Source of the DNA: Candidatus Thorarchaeota archaeon SMTZ1-83
GTDB lineage: Archaea; Asgardarchaeota; Thorarchaeia; Thorarchaeales; Thorarchaeaceae
DNA length: 7,871 nt
Reading direction: 5' to 3'
Assembly (NCBI GenBank): GCA_001563325.1
Contig: LRSK01000046.1
Location: forward strand, 1 to 7,871
Each line of letters opens with the position of its first letter. The stretch's first letter is position 1. Shown in pieces: positions 1 to 5,997 of the stretch. The position numbers and the translations under genes were made by a program. Under the pieces are notes generated by a model, which saw only the letters and a program-made list of their open reading frames with translations, did not search any database and was not told the DNA's origin.

Positions 1-1
1 T

Positions 2-823
2 GGCACAATCACACTCACAGATGATGTGGCCAACTACCCGGGGTTCATTCAACTTACCGGAAAGGAGCTATCAGACAAACTCAAAGAACACGCGCTCGAC
101 TATCCTGTGACCATCGAAACTGGTACTGTTGTAGACATCTTTCGTGACAGCCAGAACTTCTTCTATGTGGTGACAAACAACAAGACCTTCTTAGCCAAGA
201 CAGTTCTATTCGCTACTGGGATGAAGGAACGCGAACTCGAGGTACCAGGTCATGATGAGCTTCGGAACAAGGGGGTCTCCTATTGTGCGCTTTGTGATGC
301 CCCTCTGTTCAAGGACAAGATTGTAGCAGTCGTGGGAGGGAGTGACAGTGCCGCAAAAGAGGCCCTGCTACTGGCCAAGTACTGTCCAAAGGTGTACATG
401 ATATATCGAAAAGCCAAGATTCGTCCCGAGCCTATCAACGCCCGCCGAATCGAGGCTGGCTCTGGAATCGAGGTCATAACTGAAACCAATGTAGCTGAGG
501 TGCTGGGTGACAGTCGAGTAACCGGGGTTAAACTGGACAGGCCGTACAATGGTTCTGACATTCTTGAGCTGGATGGTGTCTTTATCGCAATCGGAGGAAT
601 CCCCTACTCGGAACTCGCCAAGAAGCTTGGAGTCGAAACCAACGATAAGGGTGAGATTAGAATTGACCGCTCAAGTCGAACCAATGTCGAAGGTGTGTTC
701 GCAGCGGGAGATGTAGCGGACACTGAGTTCAAGCAGGCAATAACTGGTGTGGCGGAGGGTGTACACGCCGCGTATCAAGCCTACCGTTACGTTAACGAGC
801 GGGAATTCGTGTTTACTTGTTAG
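2..823 (+). CDS. trxB: Thioredoxin reductase, 5' end missing
   Basis: FAD- and NAD(P)H-dependent enzyme that passes electrons from the nicotinamide to thioredoxin or, in archaea, to protein disulfide oxidoreductases in the cytoplasm. The frame is open to the left edge and reads GTITLTDDVANYPGF, the usual family segment that follows the N-terminal FAD-binding glycine motif. The gene is therefore truncated by the window, and the GTG at 26 is not its start. About 273 of an expected 310 or so residues are present. Visible are the redox-active CALC pair (codons at 284 and 293), the nucleotide-binding motif VVGGSDSAAKEA, a basic YRKAKIRPEP stretch where NADPH-specific members carry HRRxxxRA, and the C-terminal FAD motif GVFAAGDVADTEFKQAITGVAEGVHAA. 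The first glycines of the nucleotide motif read GGSDSA in place of GGGDSA. It converges on the YciI-like gene with 15 bases between and lies next to its probable partner PDO. The family call is very secure; the exact electron acceptor is inferred. Confidence 0.96.
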   Translation, partial: GTITLTDDVANYPGFIQLTGKELSDKLKEHALDYPVTIETGTVVDIFRDSQNFFYVVTNNKTFLAKTVLFATGMKERELEVPGHDELRNKGVSYCALCDAPLFKDKIVAVVGGSDSAAKEALLLAKYCPKVYMIYRKAKIRPEPINARRIEAGSGIEVITETNVAEVLGDSRVTGVKLDRPYNGSDILELDGVFIAIGGIPYSELAKKLGVETNDKGEIRIDRSSRTNVEGVFAAGDVADTEFKQAITGVAEGVHAAYQAYRYVNEREFVFTC

Positions 824-838
824 GACGAGCTGGAAGCT

Positions 839-1126
839 TCACGATTCGGATTCAAGAGCGATTCTCCACGGATAGATCTCAGCGTGGAACACCTTGGCCT
901 TGACCGCGGGATCGTTCTTGGCTATCTCTTCAGCTCTCTCGCGGGACGCACAATCAACTAGTGCCAGACCTATCAGAACATCGTTGAATAGTCCGGCCAT
1001 TCGGAGTTCTCCTGATGCTTGAAGACTCTGAAGGTACTTGAAGTGCTGGCTGATTATTTCCTCTGTTCCGTCCTCACCGTATGCGGGAGCTGGACGCAGC
1101 ATAATGACGAATGATTGCTTCTCCAT
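839..1126 (-). CDS. YciI-like (YCII-related) small protein
   Basis: A 95-residue protein with the YciI/YCII layout, a ferredoxin-like alpha-beta barrel related to muconolactone isomerase. It has an N-terminal strand (SFVIMLRPAP), a helix carrying the conserved histidine (H28, in QHFKYLQSLQASGEL), a strand with the AGLFND turn, and a second helix ending in AEEIAKNDP (D72, P73). The family's presumed active site is a His-Asp pair, matching H28 and D72, but no general function is established. The start is ATG with GGAG about 10 bases upstream (1137-1140 on the other strand) and GGGAG only 3 bases upstream. It lies 31 bases downstream of the PDO gene on the same strand and is probably co-transcribed, which hints at a role connected with redox or a reactive small molecule. 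That last step is inference. Confidence 0.85.
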   Translation of the reverse strand: MEKQSFVIMLRPAPAYGEDGTEEIISQHFKYLQSLQASGELRMAGLFNDVLIGLALVDCASRERAEEIAKNDPAVKAKVFHAEIYPWRIALESES

Positions 1127-1157
1127 AGTCTCCCATCTCCGCCCGTTGGTGGAGCCG

Positions 1158-1805
1158 CTACTGGTCAGCAGCCTCGTACAGCTTCTCGATGAACATCTCT
1201 GGAGGAGTCAGTCCCTCGACTGATACTGTGTCATTCAGCACCGTCTTGGGCACTCCGAAGACCTGATACTTCTCAGTGAGCTCCCTGAACTCCAGGCTTT
1301 CAACCATGTCTGACGAAATCAATGGGTTGAGAACGGCCGCTTGGTTTGCCAACCTAACCATACCAGGACAGTACGGACACTGAGGTGTTGTGAACACTTG
1401 GATGTGTACTGGCTTGTCAACTGCCTTGATGTCCTCTATTATGTCCGGAGGTAGCTGTGAGATTCCGGCAGAAACATCGACAATCGTACCTATGAGTGCG
1501 CCGAATTCATGACCTGCCGCGATACCGTAGAAGCGTACCTTGTACTCTTCTGCTCCGTGAACTACGGTTGCAGGGACTCGTTCCACACCGAATTCCTCGG
1601 CCTTCCCCTTGCCGAGCGTGTCTTCATGTATGGCAACACTGATCTTGTCTGAAAGATCTGCTATCTGCTCTGCCATACTTCTCACGTCGTTGCAGTAGAG
1701 ACACTTCTTTCCCTCAATGAATACGTGCAGAGTGACGTCATGATTCAAAGCCTCGAAGACTTGCATGACTTGCTCCTTGGTTTCGTCGTCAATCTCAACG
1801 ACCAT
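1158..1805 (-). CDS. Protein disulfide oxidoreductase (PDO), two thioredoxin folds
   Basis: A 215-residue cytoplasmic glutaredoxin-like protein of the archaeal PDO family, which forms, reduces or rearranges protein disulfides. Two thioredoxin folds lie in tandem. The first has the active site CLYC (C35, C38) with its cis-proline loop RVPAT (P78), and the second has CPYC (C143, C146) with GVPKT (P186). The length agrees with Pyrococcus PDO (about 226), and CPYC is also the C-terminal active site there. No signal peptide is seen. The start is ATG with GAGGT at 1815-1819 (9-base spacing) and a TATA-like element about 44 bases upstream. The YciI-like gene follows after 31 bases and thioredoxin reductase, the known PDO reductant in Sulfolobus, converges from the other side. 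The family call is secure; isomerase or reductase activity in vivo is inferred. Confidence 0.95.
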   Translation of the reverse strand: MVVEIDDETKEQVMQVFEALNHDVTLHVFIEGKKCLYCNDVRSMAEQIADLSDKISVAIHEDTLGKGKAEEFGVERVPATVVHGAEEYKVRFYGIAAGHEFGALIGTIVDVSAGISQLPPDIIEDIKAVDKPVHIQVFTTPQCPYCPGMVRLANQAAVLNPLISSDMVESLEFRELTEKYQVFGVPKTVLNDTVSVEGLTPPEMFIEKLYEAADQ

Positions 1806-1814
1806 GGTAATCAG

Positions 1815-1819
1815 ACCTC
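1815..1819 (-). promoter_or_regulatory. Ribosome binding site of PDO
   Basis: GAGGT on the minus strand, 9 bases before the ATG at 1805. It supports that start. Confidence 0.6.
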
Positions 1820-1844
1820 TATCTGAACGACGTCAGGCTTTCTT

Positions 1845-1853
1845 AGATATAAT
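1845..1853 (-). promoter_or_regulatory. TATA-like box for PDO-YciI
   Basis: The minus strand reads ATTATATCT, centred about 44 bases upstream of the PDO ATG. With the usual archaeal spacing of about 25 bases from box to transcription start, the leader would be near 20 bases and would still contain the GAGGT site. No clear purine-rich BRE is seen. Confidence 0.5.
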
Positions 1854-1875
1854 CGCTATGGTCGATACTAGGTCC

Positions 1876-1922
1876 AGTCCATACACGCTTTTGGACTAAC
1901 GGACACTCTTCTACTGTAGTCC
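1876..1922. repeat. Competing inverted repeats between the STAND and PDO genes
   Basis: AGTCCA (1876-1881) pairs with TGGACT (1892-1897) to give a 6-bp stem with a 10-base loop. GGACTA (1893-1898) can instead pair with TAGTCC (1917-1922). The middle arm is shared, so the two hairpins exclude each other. The element lies just downstream of the STAND stop codon and upstream of the PDO TATA-like box, so it may be a 3' end or terminator structure of the STAND mRNA or an operator. The stems are short and could be chance. Confidence 0.3.
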
Positions 1923-1932
1923 GCTGTTTCCT

Positions 1933-4900
1933 CTAGACTATGGAGAAGTTATAGAATGCACCGGCTTCAGTGTCTTCTTCCTCAATCCAGACTTCCTGCT
2001 CAGCAGCATCACTGGTTCCGAGCTCTTGGAGTCTTCTTTTGACTGAATCAGCCTTCTCTGTTTCTGCTTGCTGATCATGATGGAGCAAGAGGTTTGAGAA
2101 AATCCTTGCGAGATATGGCTGATACACTGAGGGTGCTCTTCCTGCCAGATTCTCTAGGATACTGAGCGCTTCCTGATAGCATTCCTCGGCTTTGGAGTGT
2201 TCGTCAGCTAGTCTGTGCATATTGCCAAGGTTGTTCAGGACAAATCCTAGGCGACCTCTGTGCATTTCTGGTGACTTCTCAGCTAGTTCTCTCCGTATTT
2301 CCAGACTCTTCCGGAATACTTCTTGAGCTTCTGGTAGCTCATTTGCGATAGATAGCACAACTCCAAGATTGTTGAGGGTTGTAGCCACGCTACCGAGGAA
2401 GACACCCGGAGACTTTTTGGCTAATGATTGTCTGACCGCAAGAGCCTCCCGTAGAGCCTTTTCTGCTTCATCATTCTTATCCATTCTTCTGTGCAAGACA
2501 CCAAGATTATTCAATACTTGTCCCAAGAGATGTGAATGGAATACTGGCTCAGAGTAGTTCACAGCTATCTCTCGAGCGATATCAAGCGCCTTGTAATAGA
2601 ATTTCAGAGCTTTAGCTTCCTCTCCAGTTTCTCGGAGAAGGATTGAATAATTGCTCATTGTCCAGGCCTTGTACCTTCCAAAAACAATGGGCCAATTTCG
2701 CGACAGTTTCTCATAGTTCTCTAATGCTTCTTCGTAGTATTCTCCTGCCTCGGGATATTTGCGTATTTCGTAGCAGAAGACTGCAAAGTCATTGAGAACC
2801 TGCGAGAGTATTGGTAGATACAATTCAGGGTTATCAATGACAGATTCTCTTGCTCTCTCTAGAGCTTCCTTGTAATGGGCTTCCGCCTTATTGTAGTTCC
2901 CAAGAAGCGTCAATGCAAGCCCGTAGTGCCTGAGAGCGTAGGTGGGTTGGACTAGAGGAATACCTTCTGTTCGTTCCGACCACTTCCGAAGTAGCTCTAA
3001 GCTCCTCCGAAATACACGCTCAGCTTCTTCGCATCTCGAGGTAAGCCTCAAGACAATTCCGAGAATGGCGAGACTGTTCACCTCATTTACATCTTCAGTC
3101 TTTGTTTCAAGCACATCCCGCAAATCCGCTTCAGCCTCTTCTATCCTCCCCGTAAGCAAGAGAATGAAGCTGAGATAATTCCGCGTGAATACTCGTTCAC
3201 GCGCGTCTATTTCTACTTCTGTCCCCCGCCCCATCAGGTCCAAATCCCAACGTAGGATGGCTGATGCTTCGTTCAGGCGATGCATATCCGTCAAGAATGA
3301 ATTGTACCACCAAGTTACACTTCTGAAATAGGGGTTCTTCCTCCAGATTGCAGGGTCTAGCTCTTTGGCAGTCTGAAGAGCCCTCTCAAACATTGCTTCG
3401 GCTTCAACAGGTTGTTTAAGTCTGCGCAATAAGAAACCATAATTGTTGAAGCACTGTCCCAGGTAAACCATATTACTCTTCGGATCTTCTTCTACTAGTC
3501 CCACCAGAACATCAATAGCCTCATTCAGCAGATGCTCTGCCTCGGCCACTCTATCCAACCCGGTAAGATGTGGTGCCTTGACAGCAGAGATTATCACTTG
3601 TTCTCTCACGTTCCCGAACCAGGTTGAATCTAGCAATTCCAAAGCCGAGCGAAACTGACCCCTCCAGCTTTGGGTAACAGTGATGTCAAGAACCTCCTGT
3701 AGGGCAGATTCTGGGGAGTGTAGACCGTGTACGGAGAGCGAGAGTCCCAGAAGTTTCATGTCTTCCTGTTCTTCTGCGGCATTCTCAAGGAGTTCGGCGA
3801 CTTCATCGGCCAATATGCGAAACCGGTCACCAAGTTCTGCAACAACGAGCTCTCTTGCTAAGTCATGCATGACATAGGTTCCATCGCCCCTATCCTTTAC
3901 AAAACTAAGATGCACCGTCCTTGCCCATTGATCAGTATTCATGGTCGGGGCAATGATATTCATCACGTTTCGGTCGAAATACGGGAGTAATCCTGCACGA
4001 TTAACTAGTTCCTGAAGATCCCGAACCTCGTTGAAGAGTTTCCTCCATGTCTTCAGCCGAACCTCTTCAAGCGTGTCTGAGCGCAGACTCTCAACAGATG
4101 CAAGTGATAGCGAACTAGATTCGGCCATATCACACAGGGTTCCAATAACGAAAGGGTTGCCCCCACTCACACTGACAATCCGTTCCTGGAGCTCCGAATC
4201 TGTTACCTTTCTCAAGTCTAGAAGCTCAAGGCAGCTCTCTCTGTCAAGTTCTGTCAGCTCTGATTCTTCTATAGTGATTTCTGGTTGCTCACGTACAGAC
4301 GTCCTGCATGCCATGACTCCAACGCAGTTGAATAATGACGACAAGAATTGGCACCAAAGCTCGGTTTCAGCTATCTGCCTACCAGAATAGCGCCAATGAG
4401 GAGAATCTGCATCAACATACTCGAAGTGGTCAAATAGGAAGACCAAAGGAGATTCCACATTCTTCCTGCTATTAAGGTCCTCAACTAGTGCAGATAGGAA
4501 CAGAAACTCTGCATGACGAGGGTCCTTCCAGAGAATCTCCAACAGCCGCTCCACATGATTCTTACCGAGACTCTCCTGCAACCACTTCCCCAGACTGCTG
4601 TATTTCCCCTTCAACTTGGGGGTGACTCTTGTACCGACTGCCTGAATTGCACTACCTATGGTTGCTAGAGACCCGATGAAGGGGACTGCCATCACCACTT
4701 CCTTCGCCCATTCGCGTCCTTCTTCTCTGACTGGTTCAACGCCCTCGACGAATCGTTGACGAATCTGCCAGAGAACATCAAATCGGGGGAGTCGTACACT
4801 ACGTAGAACTGCTCCCTTTGCTAGGATATTCAATCGAGAATAGAACTCCGAGTACTGTTGACAGTCCAGACGAATGGTGGAATCAATGGTATTCGTCCAG

Positions 4901-5088
4901 TAGTCTAGCAACGAGCTCTTTCCAATCCCTCCGATACCCCGCAGATGGAGCACAACGGGTCTTTCCTTGCAGCGTTTGAGTGCCTTGTCCATCCATTCGA
5001 GATACTCTTCTCTGTCAACGAAGACAAGCTCAGATGGCTCGAAGCGCTCGTACAATCTCCTTCCCTCTAGCCGCGCAACGAACTGCAT
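1933..5088 (-). CDS. STAND (NB-ARC-like) ATPase with C-terminal TPR array
   Basis: A 1051-residue signal-transducing ATPase. The N-terminus goes straight into the ATPase core: LVFVDREEYLEWMDKAL (21-37), P-loop GIGGIGKSS (51-59; K57, S58), Walker B LVFLFDHFE (215-223), a sensor-type arginine in ACRTS (R262), a GxP-like GGNPF (309-313), and a winged-helix segment with the MHD motif YVMHDLARELV (M407-D409). TPRs fill about 450-1005; those from 764 onward repeat every 46-48 residues around a (V/T)LNNLG signature. A short acidic tail ends the protein. STAND proteins couple ligand sensing by the repeats to nucleotide-driven oligomerisation; many act in defence or transcription control. No effector domain is present. 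Residues 131-152 form a glycine-containing hydrophobic stretch. The ATG start has no obvious Shine-Dalgarno or TATA box, but it precedes the conserved FVDREE region properly. It follows the 67-residue gene after 113 bases. The ligand and output are unknown. Confidence 0.9.
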   Translation of the reverse strand: MQFVARLEGRRLYERFEPSELVFVDREEYLEWMDKALKRCKERPVVLHLRGIGGIGKSSLLDYWTNTIDSTIRLDCQQYSEFYSRLNILAKGAVLRSVRLPRFDVLWQIRQRFVEGVEPVREEGREWAKEVVMAVPFIGSLATIGSAIQAVGTRVTPKLKGKYSSLGKWLQESLGKNHVERLLEILWKDPRHAEFLFLSALVEDLNSRKNVESPLVFLFDHFEYVDADSPHWRYSGRQIAETELWCQFLSSLFNCVGVMACRTSVREQPEITIEESELTELDRESCLELLDLRKVTDSELQERIVSVSGGNPFVIGTLCDMAESSSLSLASVESLRSDTLEEVRLKTWRKLFNEVRDLQELVNRAGLLPYFDRNVMNIIAPTMNTDQWARTVHLSFVKDRGDGTYVMHDLARELVVAELGDRFRILADEVAELLENAAEEQEDMKLLGLSLSVHGLHSPESALQEVLDITVTQSWRGQFRSALELLDSTWFGNVREQVIISAVKAPHLTGLDRVAEAEHLLNEAIDVLVGLVEEDPKSNMVYLGQCFNNYGFLLRRLKQPVEAEAMFERALQTAKELDPAIWRKNPYFRSVTWWYNSFLTDMHRLNEASAILRWDLDLMGRGTEVEIDARERVFTRNYLSFILLLTGRIEEAEADLRDVLETKTEDVNEVNSLAILGIVLRLTSRCEEAERVFRRSLELLRKWSERTEGIPLVQPTYALRHYGLALTLLGNYNKAEAHYKEALERARESVIDNPELYLPILSQVLNDFAVFCYEIRKYPEAGEYYEEALENYEKLSRNWPIVFGRYKAWTMSNYSILLRETGEEAKALKFYYKALDIAREIAVNYSEPVFHSHLLGQVLNNLGVLHRRMDKNDEAEKALREALAVRQSLAKKSPGVFLGSVATTLNNLGVVLSIANELPEAQEVFRKSLEIRRELAEKSPEMHRGRLGFVLNNLGNMHRLADEHSKAEECYQEALSILENLAGRAPSVYQPYLARIFSNLLLHHDQQAETEKADSVKRRLQELGTSDAAEQEVWIEEEDTEAGAFYNFSIV
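2104..2799 (-). repeat. Extended TPR array of the STAND protein (46-residue period)
   Basis: Codons for residues 764-995 hold five consecutive TPR-type units beginning at residues 764, 810, 858, 904 and 950, with spacings of 46, 48, 46 and 46. Each begins with a VLNN-like helix A and contains an EA...(F/Y)..AL helix B, followed by a longer linker of the KSPxxF type. Units before 764 are more diverged and irregular. Confidence 0.8.
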
Positions 5089-5201
5089 AAGCTGAGGTCT
5101 TACATAAGCTAGTCGGTAGCATCCAGAATCTCAAACTGAGAGGCTCTTGACCATTGTTGCCTTTCTTCGGCAGAATCCGAGTGAGTATTTGATGACAGTG
5201 T

Positions 5202-5405
5202 TCAATCAGTGTCTAGGGGAAGAATCTTGACAACAGCCTTGCCTAGTTCCTTCGTCACCTTGATCTTATGCTGTTCAGTTTCCATTACGAAACTGTCGCC
5301 TTCTTCAAGATTGTCTAGCATGACCTTGCCTGGGCCATTCAGATATCTTGTGTAACGTTGAACTGCGTCATTCTCTTGTGAGGTCTTTTTGTGAGAATAA
5401 CCCAT
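5202..5405 (-). CDS. Small protein of unknown function, paralogue of the 106-residue neighbour
   Basis: A 67-residue soluble protein that I do not recognise. The polar N-terminus (1-17) leads into a helix-like YTRYLN (18-23). Then comes a compact core, LDNLEEGDSFVMETEQHKIK followed by VTKELGKAVV, that looks like two or three beta strands. There are no cysteines, membrane segments or signal peptide. Residues 18-62 align with 44-88 of the protein upstream, sharing YxxYxN, L..LxEGxSF, KVTK and GxAVV: about 19 identities in 46 positions by hand. Such conservation between paralogues argues that both are real genes. The start is ATG with GGGGAG (5413-5418) 7 bases upstream, and a TATA-like ATTTAAAG lies further up. 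It stands 113 bases ahead of the STAND gene on the same strand. Function is unknown; a partner role for the STAND protein is only a guess. Confidence 0.8.
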   Translation of the reverse strand: MGYSHKKTSQENDAVQRYTRYLNGPGKVMLDNLEEGDSFVMETEQHKIKVTKELGKAVVKILPLDTD

Positions 5406-5464
5406 GAGGGCACTCCCCTGCTCGCAGTGGAGAGGTGTAAACTTGCTGAGAACACAGTCTTCTG

Positions 5465-5472
5465 CTTTAAAT
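5465..5472 (-). promoter_or_regulatory. TATA-like box for the 67-residue gene
   Basis: The minus strand reads ATTTAAAG, centred about 64 bases upstream of the ATG at 5405. The predicted leader of about 38 bases would include the GGGGAG site at 5413-5418. It suggests that this gene can be transcribed apart from its upstream paralogue. The rest of the 169-base gap shows nothing else convincing. Confidence 0.4.
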
Positions 5473-5574
5473 CATATGTGTAGATATTCTTCGCCTTTTC
5501 TAGCTAATGAGTCCGCATATTGACCTGAATTCCATGTCCTTCTCTTAATCCAAGTCTGCGATTGCACAATCCCC

Positions 5575-5895
5575 CTAGGTATGTGAAGTCGGGTCATATT
5601 TGAACAAGCTGTCAGGTTGATTGACTCTACTAGCTTCAACCACCGCTCTCCCTTCATGTTTGGTGACCTTCAGAAGCTCATGCTCGAACCTCAGAGTAAA
5701 GCTCTCACCCTCTTTCAAACCCTTGAGAAATGCGCCTCCATGGTCACTATTGAAGTACTTTCCATATGCCCTCGCAATACGGAGTAGCGTGAGGTCTTTT
5801 TCTTCTTCTCTGCTGAGGAGAAAGAACCTCCCATAGGCTCTGGTTATTCGAAGCGCCTCGGCCAGGTCTTTCTCCTCACTGCGATGACCTGACAA
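5575..5895 (-). CDS. Small protein of unknown function with duplicated N-terminal segment
   Basis: A 106-residue soluble, charged protein that I do not recognise. It starts with two copies of a helix-like unit, EEKDLAEALRITRAYGRFF (7-25) and EEKDLTLLRIARAYGKYF (31-48), offset by 24 residues. It continues with FLKGLKEGESFTLRFEHE and LLKVTKHEGRAVV (56-86), the part shared with the 67-residue protein downstream. The tail (90-106) is not shared. The start is TTG: no ATG or GTG lies upstream in frame before the TAA at 5959-5961. GGGAG (5903-5907) sits 7 bases before the TTG and a good TATA box lies about 37 bases upstream. There are no cysteines or membrane segments. The paralogy, ribosome site and promoter together make it a confident gene; the function is unknown. 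Confidence 0.82.
   Translation of the reverse strand: MSGHRSEEKDLAEALRITRAYGRFFLLSREEEKDLTLLRIARAYGKYFNSDHGGAFLKGLKEGESFTLRFEHELLKVTKHEGRAVVEASRVNQPDSLFKYDPTSHT
5752..5877 (-). repeat. Internal tandem repeat in the 106-residue gene
   Basis: Two copies encode EEKDLxxxLRIxRAYGxxF: residues 7-25 (5821-5877) and 31-48 (5752-5805). Most positions are identical or similar. The 67-residue paralogue keeps only one degenerate equivalent (around YTRYLN). Confidence 0.75.
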
Positions 5896-5902
5896 AGTAT
5901 CT

Positions 5903-5907
5903 CTCCC
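5903..5907 (-). promoter_or_regulatory. Ribosome binding site deciding a TTG start
   Basis: GGGAG on the minus strand, 7 bases upstream of the TTG at 5895. With no ATG or GTG available, it fixes the start of the 106-residue gene. Confidence 0.65.
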
Positions 5908-5927
5908 GGACAGACGTGTTATGCGCG

Positions 5928-5942
5928 TAATATAAGCTTCCT
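5928..5942 (-). promoter_or_regulatory. TATA box with BRE-like sequence for the 106-residue gene
   Basis: The minus strand reads AGGAAGC followed by TTATATTA. A purine-rich BRE-like stretch directly before an A/T octamer is the classical archaeal promoter layout. It is centred about 37 bases before the TTG, so the predicted leader is only about 10-12 bases and begins near the GGGAG site. It lies in the 102-base gap after the LRR gene. Confidence 0.6.
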
Positions 5943-5997
5943 GACTCTTAAAACCCTCTTATGACATATCTAGGAAGTGCATTCGCCTACAGACAGG

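Noticed and set aside
26..28. GTG as the start of the thioredoxin reductase
   Set aside because: The upstream in-frame codons encode the conserved GTITLTDDVANYPGF segment, so the gene continues beyond the left edge.
1933..5088. AfsR/SARP-type transcription regulator (DNA-binding domain with NB-ARC and TPR)
   Set aside because: The ATPase and TPR parts fit, but no OmpR-type winged helix precedes the ATPase. Only about 20 residues lie before the core.
5472..5657. A 61-codon leftward open frame overlapping the 3' end of the 106-residue gene
   Set aside because: It overlaps in another frame, has no resemblance to the paralogous family and no recognisable ribosome site. The 5406-5574 gap is better explained by the promoter of the 67-residue gene.
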